Positions 11,805 to 24,439 of a stretch of 64,000 bases of DNA are shown piece after piece. Where the stretch lies: NCBI GenBank assembly GCA_013368325.1, contig JAACJK010000175.1, forward strand, positions 186,001-250,000, written 5' to 3'. The translations under genes and the position numbers were made by a program. The DNA is from Ephemerocybe angulata (lineage: Eukaryota; Basidiomycota; Agaricomycetes; Agaricales; Psathyrellaceae). Every line of letters starts with the position of its first letter. Within the stretch, counting starts at the first letter, position 1. The notes below the pieces were generated by a model. That model did not search any database, was not told the origin of the DNA, and worked only from the letters and a program-made list of their open reading frames with translations.

Positions 11805-14800
11805 GTCTGGTTACAGCCACGCCTGACCCACGCACACGCTATCAAGACGAATTGGACATCCCCCTTTACTCTCGGAGGCAAAATGTCTATTTACCCACCG
11901 CCCTTTCGCGGTAGCGGCGGGATGGGGATACGGTGCGTTCAAGGTTACTTACTTTTTCGCGTAGCTCGCAGCTCGCTGAGTGCTCAAAGGGGGAAGGTGA
12001 TAATCTCCGTGCTCCGTTACTCTGTGGTCGGCGACTTGAGCATATCGCAATACAATACAACCCATATAAACCTTCAGATGATACCCATGGCCTCCCATCC
12101 ATCGATGGATGGAGAAGGCACCATCTCCGGCCACAGGGATCTTCAAGCATCCTGTCATCAGGCAGGCAATTTAACGAGCGTCGATAGAGCTGGGCGTACC
12201 TCAGCTCCCCCGGGCAGCCGGGCAGATCACCCGCGCAATCTAATCAGCTGGACATCAGGTCTTCATTCATTCATTGCGGGGAGAAAGAACCCAAGAAGGT
12301 CGGAGTAGGATGGGCCCAGGAGCAACGCCGCACCAGCCCCGCTCGCTCCCGAACCTTCACCGACGGCAGCACACCCACCCAACTCACCCACCACCACCTT
12401 GGCCTTGACACCACCCCGGTCCAGCGTCGCTCGCGCATGCAGAAATGCTGTTATCGCCCTGGGAATGCGGGTGAAGATCCATGTGGGCTGTCACGACATA
12501 GCAGTGGCAGCTGCCTAGTTGGGATTCTCTGCCAGTCGTCTCTGGCGTCGAACGCACCCGAGGGCTTGGCGAAGATAAACGCATTTGTCCTGCGCCGATG
12601 GGGAGGGAAGGTGAGAGAAGGAAGAAGTTGTCCAGGATGATTATGATCCAGTGCGCTTCAAGCTTCAAGTCGGTGCCCGGGTGTGCTCATACTGTTTACT
12701 TACTTAATATTGGTGAGAATCGTCTCCCTCTCGTCTCTTAGCCGTTGCTGCTTCGCGATGGGATGTGATTATGATAGAGGCAGTAGCTGCTTCCACTGCT
12801 TCTCGCGCCCCTTCAAGCTCGAGAGGCGAAGCTGACACTGAACCGCTGATTTCTGACGTACGCGGGCCTCCGAGTCTACAACTCAATAGCGGGAAGGCAC
12901 CCGAATTAATGGATTGGATGAATTTGTTCGTCTTTAATGAATGAACTGGTCGTGGATAACCGAACTGGATGAACTGAACCCGGACTCGGGCTCCCCTGTG
13001 GAAGTCGCCGAACGGCTCGAGAATCGCACTGTCCTTCCCTCCGGAGGTCACCCCGCACGCACATATGATACGGGGTGGGAGCGTTGTATACCTTGGCTTG
13101 AGGCTTACTCGGGGTCTTCGCTGAGAGTGAATGTTATCCCGTCGTGGTTACTGCCTGAGTGTCAAGGTGACTTAGCGCTCGGCTGATGGCGCGTCAAGGC
13201 GCAACACAGGTACACGTTCGTTCGTTTGCAAAAAGCAGAATATAGTCTAGCCTGCTCGCTCATTCCCACAGCGTTACCGGTGACCAAAGGTGCCCTAGAG
13301 GCGCCCCACGGTCTCGTACGTACCAGAACTCACCGCTTGATGAATTCATAGTAATACAATGCCATTCGCTGGAGGTAATAGCGCAGGCCTCGAAATGCGG
13401 AGTGACGAAATAGAGCTTGCATCATGTATTAGTATAGTCAGTATAAAATGGAACCTATCAAGTGCGAATGAATACCGAGCGGGGACCTTGTCGAAATGTA
13501 TCTGTACAAGCTTTCAATGTAATGAGAGTTGGCTAGAAGCTCCACGAATGAGAGGAAGACGCACTGAGTACGATCCAGACCACCGGTCCCCTTGATGCTC
13601 GGACGCATCCAAAAAGTGCAAATAGTATCCGTTGCGCACGACGGCGGTTATTCAAGATATTAAATTCTGGAAGAAAAAGGTCGAACGCACGGTTTAAATA
13701 TGGTTGCACAGACTAGTACCCTTGCTCCAAAGCAAAAGAGGAGAGGTAGCTAAAGAAAGGATGAATTAAGCTCTATAGCTCGCGGAACCGACGGCGTTCT
13801 TTGAGACTTCACACAGGAGCATCTCAGAGCGCCGCTTTGCAGATCTTTCACCGACTCCCAAACTCCAGCTCTATCACCAGGGTATACTACGTAAAGAACA
13901 CAACCAACCTTATATCACACTCCAACCAGGCTTGGCCTCAGCGTGGATACCGCTGGCGTTACGACTCGGAGACAGCGGGAAGGCGCACATTGGGAGTGTC
14001 TTCCGCTCAAAACGACTCTCGGCCAGGCCACTGGCATCTTAATAGGTCCTACAACTTCCACACAGCTTATAATATCCAGCTCAAGTGGGGCTGCACCTTA
14101 CGTTTATGTGGTAAAGGAATTTGGGTTTGGGCGTCATAGCCCTACAATTTGGAATCCGCGTTGGACTGTAGGATCTCTCCGCCAGCCCAAAGTGGAGAGA
14201 ATCCAGCCGTTGGTGAGCTGCATGGGAGCGCGGAGTGAGGTTAAAACCAACGGTAGCTTGGATATCACAGCGACGAGCCAAATATGTGAAGTATACCAAG
14301 TATACCGACCAAACGGAACGAACGCAACGTTGGGCGGGTCGCGTCGCGTCTCGGGTCAGTCTGATCGAATCATTCCCACAATTGGGCCAACAATGGAGTC
14401 GGCCCTCGGCATGTCTCTCGGGACTGAACGCGCTGTCGACTGGAAAGGCCGCAGTGAATGCATCACCCAGTCTTGCGGTTTTGATGCAGCTCAGAGTCCC
14501 CTGCTTTGCGGCCCCGGTGTGTCCACCTTATCAGCGGCGCTTACTGACAGACGCATGCCAAAATGTGGCTCGGATAAGATAAACCACCTTGGGTGGCTTC
14601 CCCAGCCAAAAGTCAGTCGCACCATTCTATTCAATTGGTATGAGAGTCTAGTACTCTACCGTAATCAATCCTGTATCAGTGTAAAAAGTGAACTGATAGG
14701 TTGAATTCGACCCACCTATCTATTGTGTATCTAACAAGTCTCGTGCTCCGATTTGGAGTTGAACTGAACTGAAAGTGTCGTTCCGCTTGAGGTCGGTGCC

Positions 14801-17800
14801 CTATCTACCCTCTTTTGAAGCGGTCAGCAGGTATAATACCCTTCGTAAACCACATCGAGCTGAGCGAGAGGCTTAAACAAGCCAGGAAGAACCAATCAAG
14901 AATAAAAGGAACGAAACCTCGTAAGATATGTGCATCATTGCATCTGGTTGGGGTTCACTCGGAAGTCGTCTGATCAGGATAACGAGAACAAATTTCTCGG
15001 GGCAGGTTCAGAAGAGAAGGTGGGGAGCCCGAGCACACTGTGCACGCATAGAGCTGCCCTGGCTGGGCCCTTGGGGTGATTCCGCATCCTCAATTGAGTT
15101 CACAGATAGGCTCATTCACACAGGCTATCACGGTCCTTCGATTTTGATGTCACATTTAATAGAACCGACGCTTGTCCTGGATAGCCGCCTACTCGCCGTA
15201 CCCTAACAAACTTAGCGTAAGCATACATGTATGGAAGACAGGAAGGACGAGAGGAAGTAAGTACCTGAAGAAGAAGAACGTCATCCACCTGCCTGTCTCC
15301 CTCTCTGTCTGTCTGTCAATGGTGGAGCGTATGCTAGAACACCGTGGTCCTGCCCCGCCTGAATCGCGGGTGGATGCCAATAGCGCACAACTCATTGCCG
15401 TAAAAAACTGCAGGGAGGTTTGGGCATCCCAGGTCCAGTCTCTCGAGAGGGGGAGAACACATTTCGCAGGCCTGTTCCTCCTTACGGAAGACGTGCTTCT
15501 CCCTCTTCTGGGGTACATTTTGGTTGCCGGCTGGGAATTGCGAAAGAATTGACCCTATTATTCGTCGAATATAATATTTCTTCGCGCGCATCAAGGACTC
15601 GCCGCGAAGCGCCCGCCGACTAAGCGAGGTCTGAGAACAGGAATCGAGGGTAAATGAAACCCACGCGCTCGAGTAAAGCAAGTGAGAAGCTCACCTGCAT
15701 TCAGGTAGACAACTACACACTCTTTAGCACTTGACGCCTTGACATATTCCAGAAGTATTGTGGAAGACGGGCTGGTAGCGAAACGACGAATGCGGACCCC
15801 GTCGACGCGAAGAGTAGCATTTCCCTTTCTGTGCTATGTGCACCGTGATAGCATCATAACACGAGGCAGAACGGATTGGGGATGCAAGAGAATACGAGTG
15901 TCGGGTTTTTCGTGTGCAGTTCCCACCCGGTGTCGAGCAAAGTGTCGACCACCCCAGAATGAGAGAAGAGAAGTACGCCCGCTTCCAGTGGAGAAGAGGG
16001 TTTTGCACTCAAAATCGCTCTATTGCTGTTCGTCCTTCGAGTACTGGGTCAGTAAAGCCCCAAAGAAGGATCACTGAGCAAGGGACGACTTAATAATATC
16101 CAGCGATCTTTCCCATGAGTCATCGAAGCCAGAGGTTATGTGGGATCTAAGATTGTAAGGGGTTGCGAGCCTCGAGGCCGGCCGCGACGGGATACATCAG
16201 AGGGTCCTTGACGGAGGCTTCTCAAACGGTGTGGCCATGAGCTTTCCTGCATTACTCTGGGTAAGAAGTCAAAAAAATTGCGGATGAGATGATAATGTGA
16301 ACCGACTCAACGGGTTGAACTATCCTAATCACAGAAAGAAAAGGACAAACAGCATGACATACGAAGTGCGCTATCTACTTCGATGCGCATTGGACTCTCA
16401 CGGAAACTTTCAGTCTGGGACATTCAGTGATAATCCGGTACGACGTCTGACCGAATCAAGCAATACGAGAAGGCGGAGGTTAGACAGCTGTGAGAGCCCG
16501 TTTATTGCATCGTACATCCTCCGAAGCCAAACCCTGTGGGACCGAAATATGGTCATTCGGAAAGAGACTCTGTACAGCGTGTTACCTTGGAAGTGGTGGC
16601 ATTGGCATGCCAATCGTTCCTGCCTGCTATCCCGTTCTTGCTCCGGTTACAGCAGGAGAATTCTTTGGAAAAGGGACTGGAAGCAGCGACGCTTCGGTCG
16701 TCATAGCATGTTCGAATAAGATATTCAATGTCTAGATAGACAATAGGGTCGTTATGAACGCATAGGGGCGACGGTCCTGGGGATATCTAAATGAGGCGCT
16801 CAGTGGTGTGTCTGGAAGAGCAGAAAGAACTAAAGGTTGCATCGGAAGCTTCAGACGTCTCGTCTTGCGAGAACGCACCACAGACTTCTTCAGGCCCCTG
16901 GTTTGAAAGAGAGGTTTAGCTGGTTCAACTCGGTTTGGAAAACACCGTTGAGGATATGAAGAAATTGGTCCTCCTGTCGATAAATATAGCATTCATCAGG
17001 ATTCGGCTTAAAACTTTTTCAGAAATGAGAAGCTGCAACTTTTCACGCTCAACACGTTTAATGTTGCGCATACTACCGATACCGCGGACGTGATGTCGCA
17101 GTCGCCCAAATGCGAGCAACGAGGCATGCTGCAACCAAGTTCATGAAGCCTAGGCAGATCCCACATTTTGATCGCTCACCACCTTCGCATTCAAAAACGA
17201 AAGCAACCGCAGTGCGGCTACAGGCAATCAGTCGAAGAACCTAAGCAGGTCGAGACCCTGTTCTATTCAATTACTCCGTGAATTCTGAAGGGAGAAGAAA
17301 CGAACCTGAGCTACTCTGGCACATTCCTCCAAGCTTGTTTTGAATTGAAGGGTGGCGCGATCAAGTTCGACGAAGAATGCACTCCACGACTGGTTATTTC
17401 AAGGTGAAACATAGACAAATAGGCCAGTATGAGGGATGGTGAAATCAAATGAAAGCTAGCACATGTAGAGAACGTGTCGCAACATTGGCCATTTGGCATA
17501 CAAGCTGCTTATCTCTGGATGAAAGAGGGAACTGCGACCCATCACTCTGGCCGCGACCGCAACGGTGCTGAGTGGTGTGGCGGTTAAGACGCCACAGCGC
17601 GGTCTACTCGCATCATGATCTTCAGGGCGAAGAGGGCCTTTGATCCTATGATACTGGCGGAAGACTGCCTCTCGACGCGACCCTTCGGTGAAGAATGCAA
17701 CCCAGTCTGGTATGCGGGCGCGGCTGAAAGACAGACGTGTTGGCAACAGTGACGGCGATCGTCCAATCCTTAGAAACCGGAGCGCAGAGATACGGTCTGC

Positions 17801-18449
17801 GGAGCATATGAAGCGACGTCTAAAGTTATACGCAGGCAGGCAAGATTACTATTGATCAGACTCGTTCGACTTGAGTCTGAGCCGTGGATTCGGTGGCCGC
17901 CTCGCAGATGGCTTCATCTCTGGAGGAAGAGATGCACCCTCGATTTTTGTACCCCGTCTTCTGGTGGCACGCCCCTGGCCTTGTGTTTGCGATGGTAATG
18001 CGCATATCAAAAGCACCCGTCCAGCGGATACGGCCGAACGGGTCGACCTCGCTCTGCAGAGATATATGTTGATGATCACTGGCGGAAGAAGACACACAGA
18101 GCCGTTTTCATGGAAAATGAGGGATGCCGCATGTCCCAATGGCCTGCATCGTGCCCTGGTCAGTTCGCAAGTGGTTCGTGAATCGCCGGGTAGTTTGAGC
18201 AGAGATCGGACGCCAAAAAAGGGGGAAATTGTGGGCAAAAAAAGACCGCCAGATTCAAGGAGAAGTAGTGCGACGGTGAGCGTCGTGGTCGTCGTCGAAG
18301 CGAGAGGCAAGAGTGTGATGGGCGTCGAGGGCGATGTTGATGGCGGACCCTAACCCAGGCAAGCATCGTAGAAAGCCGGGAACCGATTCCCACGCGAGAT
18401 TTCTTCAACCAGCTGGCTGTCCTCCTCCGTCCTCCACACGAAAACAACA
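11805..18449. other. Gene-poor region, right part
   Basis: About 6.6 kb in which no protein family is recognised. The longest open frame (13943-14704 plus, 253 codons) has no domain, no signal peptide and an overlapping competitor frame, so I do not call it a gene. At 17849-18353 open frames of 153 and 160 codons face each other on opposite strands just upstream of ATP4; at most one could be real, and neither shows a known motif. I saw no long terminal repeats, transposase or reverse-transcriptase motifs. Confidence 0.45.
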
Positions 18450-19439
18450 ATGGCCTCGAGAATCGCTATCAGCTCCCTGAGGGCAGCGGGTGAGTCCCGA
18501 CGTCGTCTCAAACAGCGAGCTCGATGCTGACCGCGACGAGCAGCCCGACCACGAGTCATGGCCTCCATGAGCTCTGGTCTCCAGGCGTACGTGTTATTCC
18601 TGTGCGCGCGCTGACGCCCGTATTGACACTGTCGCCGTCACAGTCGCTCCATGGCCACCTCGACCCCTCCCCCGAGCAGAAGGCCGCTGAGCTCATCAAC
18701 AAGCTCCCCTCCAAGCCCGGCCTCATCACCAAGACCGGCACTGCTCTCCTCGGAACTGGTCTCGCCGCCACCGCGATCTCCCAGGAGCTGTACGTCGTCA
18801 ACGAGGAGTCCATCGTCCTCATCGCCTCCATCATTGTCTTCACCTACATCGGCAAGGCGAGTCGCTTCGGAGCAGGGGATATGGCGCACCGCTCAACGTC
18901 CCGACTTTTTAGGTCATGCGCGAGCCTTACGTCCAGTGGGCCGAGGGACACATCAACAAGATTAAGAACATCCTCAACAGCTCGCGTGCTGAGCACACCG
19001 ACGCCGTCAAGAAGCGCATTGCCAACGTCAGCCAGCTGAAGGACGTCAGCTCCATCACCACTGGCCTCTTCGCCCTTGCGAAGGTGCGTCTCGTCACCTC
19101 CCCATGAATACGTCACGCCTTACCCTGAATCTAGGAAACCGCCAAGCTCGAGTCCGAGACCTTTGTCCAGCAACAGAAGGTCGCTGTCGCCGCCGAGCTC
19201 AAGTCCGTCCTCGACAGCTGGGTCCGCTACGAGCAGCAGGTGAAGGAGAGCGAGCAGGCCGAGCTCACAAAAGCCGTCATCGACAAGGTCTACGCTTCCC
19301 TCAAGGACCAGGCTACCCAGAAGGAGATTCTTGCCAACGCTGTTGCTGAGATTGAGCGTGCGTCCCCACTGTTGTTTCACTTGTTTTGCTTTGCTGATAA
19401 TCCCCGCCTGCAGAGCTCGTCAAGTCCAAGGCCATCTAA
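18450..19439 (+). CDS. ATP4: Mitochondrial ATP synthase subunit 4 (Fo subunit b)
   Basis: Peripheral-stalk subunit of the mitochondrial F1Fo ATP synthase, anchored in the inner membrane by a short N-terminal hairpin. The start at 18450 gives MASRIAISSLRAAG, a mitochondrial-presequence-like exon ending at 18489. The core reads DPSPEQKAAELINKLPSKPG, then hydrophobic segments ISQELYVVNEESIVLIASI and VFTYIGK, then REPYVQWAEGHINKIKN, SRAEHTDAVKKRIANVSQLK and an amphipathic stalk, ending LVKSKAI-stop at 19437-19439. Exons: 18913-19083, 19135-19357 and 19414-19439, with phases checked. The exon before 18857 must splice at AAG|GCGAGT to keep Y-I-G-K|V-M-R-E-P-Y, that is, a GC-AG intron (18857-18912). 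The small exon between 18540 and 18650 is not resolved with certainty. The family assignment is secure. Confidence 0.93.
18857..18912 (+). other. Predicted GC-AG intron in ATP4
   Basis: A 56-nt intron with donor AAG|GCGAGT and acceptor TTTTTAG|GTC. Only this donor restores the conserved YIGK-VMREPYVQW junction in frame. The exonic AAG and downstream GAGT fit the strong exon/U1 complementarity usual for GC donors. Confidence 0.75.
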
Positions 19440-21280
19440 ACGTGTCCCCCTACTTATATACCTGCATAATAGATTCGTTGCCGGTTGAGGTCATTTAACC
19501 AAGCCTGACCTCTCTTTTTCGCATTGGAGCTAGCCTTGCCGTGCGAGGAACGGAGCTTCGAAGGCGTTTATGAGACGCTCTGACCATCAGTTATATTCTC
19601 ATATGGCGTCGCGCTCCTGGAAACCTTCACTCTGCAAGTTTAGCGCCACCTGCAAAGCTGTTCCAACCCCTCTGGCTCACCGTCCGTTGCAAGCCCTGTT
19701 GTGAAACCCCTGTTTTCGGTGACCAAAATCAGGGGCCGCTGCACACCCTCGCTGAAGAAGGGTTGAATCGTATGCGTATGCCGCTCAAATAGCCCAGCAA
19801 ACAATACTAAAGCGCGTCTAATAAACTGTCGGAGGCCCAGCACCACCGACGATACCATCAAGTATTCCTGGCTGCCCGGAGCCGCGCTCGAGTGCTGGGG
19901 AACACCCAGGGTATCTTGATTGTATTTCAGGCGGTCTTCTGGTGCCTTGGAAGAGCTGTAGCTCAGGGCTTCGCGCTCACCCCTATCAGTCGAATAAAGG
20001 GTCGATCCCTTTAGTCGACTGGTATTAGACAATCTGAAGGGTCTGGAGCTGGTACTCGAGAGATTGGCCAGGTAGGACCAATGAATGTGAGGCGAAGTTT
20101 GGATGAGGAACTGATGATGCCAGTGCTGGAGGGTTGGTTTGCTCTCTGTAACGTTGATTCCAATGTGCGAGCTGATGCATGATGCACATTCGTTCCTTTT
20201 GCCGGAGCGGGTTGAATATCTCGAGCATCTCAATGGAAAGTTGGAGGAAGGTGCCAAGCGTCGAACCCAAGTCGAACCCTGCTGCACGACTGTCCTGAGG
20301 TACGTTTCGACCGGAATATCATCGACCTTGGAAGCTGAGGCGGAGGCGAGATAGGGGTTTCGGGATTGGGGGCAGATTCGCGCGCCCCCGACGAATGCAC
20401 TGTGGCTTCTCATAGGACCAGAAGTCGGGCTTCCAAGTACGGTCCAGGTGAGGATTACCCGCCGCTTTTCTAATAATGGAGGAAGATTGACCTCGATTGA
20501 CCCTTTCATAGACGGCATTTTCTTCCGAAGACCGAAGTCGCGCACCGGGATCACACCTGCATTCGCCATCTTGCTGCATGTTCGAACAGACTGCATCCAC
20601 TGGGGCATTCACCAACTATGTACTCCACAGGGCTCCTCGCATCGGGTCGTCAAGACTATCCACTCTCGCGTCGCAGAACTGAATGGAAGTCTTCCGGTTG
20701 TGTGTCGCTGACCCAAATGATGATTAAACCGCCTTGTTCTTCATCGGCCCCCTCCTCGTCTCTTCCTGTTCTCGATAGTATGCTTGGGATATTTGGACGG
20801 GCATCGTAGATCTCATTTCGATTTTCTTCCTACTCAAGGCAAATTTTGTGTTTGTGGGCGACCTCTGTGTGTGCCTGTGGGTACGGTTGTGGGCGTCCTA
20901 ATCTGGGCAGAGGGTTCTTTGCAAGCTCTTATTGTGAGTGCTCCGATACATGACTATCACCAACGAATCCTAGCTAATCTAAAGGTTTCCAACTAGGTTA
21001 TCGACTGCATGTTGGGCGAGTAAGTGCGTCGAATCTCGCCCTCGTTGACGCTGGATTAACACTGAAACTGACCGACGCCTTGAAGATGGATCGTCGTGGC
21101 CCGTGACGGTTGAGATAATGGCCATTGTTCTTCTTTGACTCATCGCACCTTCTATCTGTCCTGTCATTACTTCACGTCGCGAGGGTTTGTCAAAACCCGT
21201 CCTCGCTCCGCCTTATATCTGGCTATGTTCCCGGATTGCACGAATTCACCTTTCCCCTCTCTCCATCCCCCTCCATCACT
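19440..21280. other. Intergenic region with an uncertain minus-strand frame
   Basis: Contains a 322-codon open frame on the minus strand (20608-19640) and, in another minus frame across 20300-20025, a stretch that reads more like protein (LGSTLGTFLQLSIEMLEIF, then NPLRQKERMCIMHQLAHWNQ). The two could be parts of one spliced or decayed gene, but no family is recognised and no convincing splice set was found. Otherwise nothing stands out. Confidence 0.3.
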
Positions 21281-24200
21281 ATGTCGGCTGGCTCCTGCAT
21301 AATCCCCGGGAATCCAGACATCGCGGGCATTGGCGTTCGCATTGCAATCTACGTACAGAACCTCTTGTGTTTCATTCCGGCTTTTTGGGCTCTCTTCGAT
21401 GGAAAGGTTACGCAGAGCGAATTGGACGCCGCCGAGACTCAGGCCACGACAAACCTCGTTCTGGCATTCGCTATCCTCATCTCCTCTATCGTTCAAGCTC
21501 AGACACTTGGTTTAACCAACTACCACGCCAGTATCATCCTCAACATGTCCTGGATGAACAATACCAACGCGTTCATCTACTTCCTCCTCTATATCCAACA
21601 CAAGAGCCAACTAGGCATCCCAGGTCGGGTTGAACCCACCTGGCGCGATTGGGTCTATCATATCCGAGAATTGGCGGTCGCCATCGTTTGGCACCCTGGT
21701 CAGTCTAGAGCTGCCAAGTCTCTCGGTTGTAGAGCTTCAACCTTTTCAATACAGGTGCTGCAAAGTCAAGCCCGGCAGGTGTCGGACCAGACCCAGAACT
21801 CGGTGAGGCCGATGGCATAGACATTGCCTCTAGTCGGAGCGGTGTCGAGAGAACTTGGAAAGGCGAGTGACGAGTTTGCTTCCCTAAGTATCGTTCTGAA
21901 TACTCACGGAGGTACGCACATCAGCAAATCATGTGAATGTGGAGGGCAACTACGACTTTGGGCGCTCGGGTGCAAAGCTGCTCGTCAAGCGGTTCGTGTT
22001 GTTTTTGGGCTCGATACACCTCAGCCTCATGGCCGGTCTGGGGCTATGGCTTTGGAGCAACATTCGGGCATTTGGTGAAGGGCAGGATGTTGGGAACAAT
22101 TGCGCAGCCAATCATGCGTTTCTCGCAATCTTGGGAAAACATGTCCCTTTCGCTTCAGAGGCCCTACGGGTTGTCTCGTTGGTTATCTACGCGGTGTTCC
22201 TCGTCCCGGGGGTGAACCTCCTCCTCCCGGTTGTGGTATTTCTCGTGTTCTATCATCTTCACCGTGTTGCTCCTACTCCAAGGTTTGCAGGCTCGGGAAC
22301 GACAATTGACTCCCATATTCGCCCTTCAAGGCTCCGCTTTTGGATTCGTCGTACCTACAACTCCATTGTGCATCGCTGGGGCATCTTTCCACCCTTCATT
22401 GGTCTAGTCTTTCTGCTGGCCATCAACCTTGTCTTCATCATCGACATTGAAGTCGCATTGAGGCAAAATGCAGGTCTCCAGGGCAAAGATGTTGTTGAAG
22501 CCGAGTGGGGGTTCGGGCAGATCCTGGCGATGCTCTTGTTGTTCATGCCCCTCCGCGATCTCGCCGAGACGTTTCTTGCTCGGAGTATGAAGCAGCGACA
22601 GAAGGACTTGGATATGGGTCTTGGGGGTGCTGTTAAAGGGAGTGACCTGGACCTTGTTCGAACTTGGATTGCAAGAGGAGCAAACCCAAACACAAAACAT
22701 GCGGGCACGTCAACTCGTGGTTGACCTTAGCCTGTTACTGATTGAAACACATAGGGATGTCCGCAATGCGCATGTCTTGCAATCTCGAAGATTTGAATGT
22801 CATTAGAATCCTATTAGAAGCAGGGGCAGATCCAAACATCGAAGGTAGGCTGTGACTTGTGTGACTTGTGTGCGCACTCACTCATCTATAGTTTTATATA
22901 CAGGTGGTAATAGGAGAGACCCCTATACAATTGAAAGGCGCAACAAGGATAGCCTTCAGCTCCTAAATCAGGTTGAGAAGGGGTCTCTAGGTCAGCTGTC
23001 AAGTAGCAGGATATCAGATACGCGAAACTCATATTTTTCATCTGTAGATCCAGCGAAAGCTCTTGTTCAGGCAGCAAAAAACGGATATGGAGCTGCAATC
23101 AAGATTATTCTCGGTTTTCTGGAAATTGATCTTGACGAGAAAGAGGTATGTGTTGCAGCCTGCCCCAATACATATTCAAGCTGAACTCAAACACATGGTT
23201 TTCAAGAATTTCCTTGAGGCTTTCTCTATCAATGCCGGAAACACCGGCTGGATGGCCTCACCTGCCGTGGCAGTCACCAAGGCCCAGGAATTTGAAACTG
23301 TTATCTTGAAGCTCCTTCTCGGCTCACCCGCCGGGATCGATGTCAACGCGCCAGGTACCAGTGGGCAGACACCCTTGAGCTGTGCGGCCGGGAGAGGTCA
23401 CGAAGGTGTTGTCAAGCTCCTTCTCGCCGCGCCTGGGATAAATGTCAATGCGCCAGACGCCCAGGGTCCCTTGAATTTCCAGCCGGCTCACCAGGCTCGG
23501 GGCAGCGGCATCGAAGTCAACGAAATCAACCATTACGAAGTGGACATGTTCAAGCCTGGGATCACCAGTTACGTCGACAGGCCAGACACCCAGGGGCAGA
23601 CACCCTTGATTTTGGCAGTTCAGGGCGGCCACGAAGCTACTGTCAAGCTCCTTCTCGCCGCGCCTGGGATCAACGTCAACTTCGCGGCACCCTTGAGTAT
23701 TGCGGCAAGGGGCGGCCACGAAGCTGTTGTGAAGCTCCTTCTCGCAATGCCTGGGATCGACGTCAATGGGCCAGACAAAAGGGGGAGGACACCCTTGAGC
23801 TTTGCGGCCGAGAATGGCCACGAAGGTGTTTTCAAGCTCCTTCTCGCCGTGCCTGGAATCAACGTTCACACTTCAGACGTTGAAGGGAGGACACCCTTGA
23901 GTTTTGCGGCGAGAGGCGGCCCCGGACCTGGTGCTCTGCGGGTCCGTCCCCACAACACACCAGACCGTGATTGGGATGAGTGGATACCCATGAGCTTGAA
24001 GGCCACGGACGGGCACAAGGCTATTGTCAAGCACCTTCTCGCTGTGCATGAGATCGCCGTCAACGCGCCGGCCAGAGACGGGTGGACACCCTTGATGTTT
24101 GCCGCCAAGGAGGGCAATGAAGCCATTGTCAAGCTCCTCCTCGCTGCCCCTGGGATCGACGTCAACTCGACAGACACCAGCGGCTGGTCGGCCTCGATTT

Positions 24201-24439
24201 GGGCAGCGCACCAAGGTAAAACAGCTACTGTCAAGGCCCTTTGCGTAGTTCCCGAACTTATCGTTGATGTGGCTGATGTCAAGCGGCGTATTAAAAAGCC
24301 GCCTAAAGGGTGGCGGTGGAGTATTTGTGGACCGGATGGTGACCGGGGGCAGAAGGAGTGTGTTCGGATATTGGAAAAGCTTGTAGAGTCGAAAGGCGGC
24401 GGGGCTCAGGATGGCGCAGAGAAACCTGGTGGAGGATAA
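21281..24439 (+). CDS. Multi-pass membrane protein fused to ankyrin repeats
   Basis: The start at 21281 gives MSAGSCIIPGNPDIAGIGVR. Hydrophobic segments include IAIYVQNLLCFIPAFWALF, LVLAFAILISSIVQAQTLGL and ASIILNMSWMNNTNAFIYF in the first exon. After two short exons the protein continues from about 21925 (NHVNVEGNYDFGRSGAK) with FVLFLGSIHLSLMAGLGLWL, SLVIYAVFLVPGVNLLLPVV, IGLVFLLAINLVFIID and a further LAMLLLFMPL segment, about seven in all. A cytosolic tail then starts ankyrin repeats (LVRTWIARGANPN; LNVIRILLEAGADPN). The last exon (about 23063-24439) carries eight or so more units built on GHEAVVKLLLAAPGIDVN-type consensus. The intron at 21863-21924 has a predicted GC donor. Exons around 22720-23060 are the least certain part. 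No enzyme domain is seen; a membrane sensor or scaffold is inference. It could be two genes if the 22.7-23.1 kb joins are wrong. Confidence 0.7.
23311..24250 (+). repeat. DNA-level repeats encoding ankyrin units
   Basis: The segment encoding VKLLLAAPGI(N/D)VN recurs with few changes at about 23311, 23410, 23645, 23730, 23830 and 24125. Near-identity at the nucleotide level suggests recent unit duplication or gene conversion. It also creates long spurious minus-strand open frames (138-220 codons). Confidence 0.75.

Noticed and set aside
13943..14704. 253-codon plus-strand frame as a gene
   Set aside because: No motif, no signal peptide, overlapping competing frame, and isolated in a gene-poor region; chance cannot be excluded.
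19640..20608. 322-codon minus-strand open frame as a gene
   Set aside because: No family match. Another minus frame within it looks more protein-like, and no splice set links them, so only an uncertain note is given.
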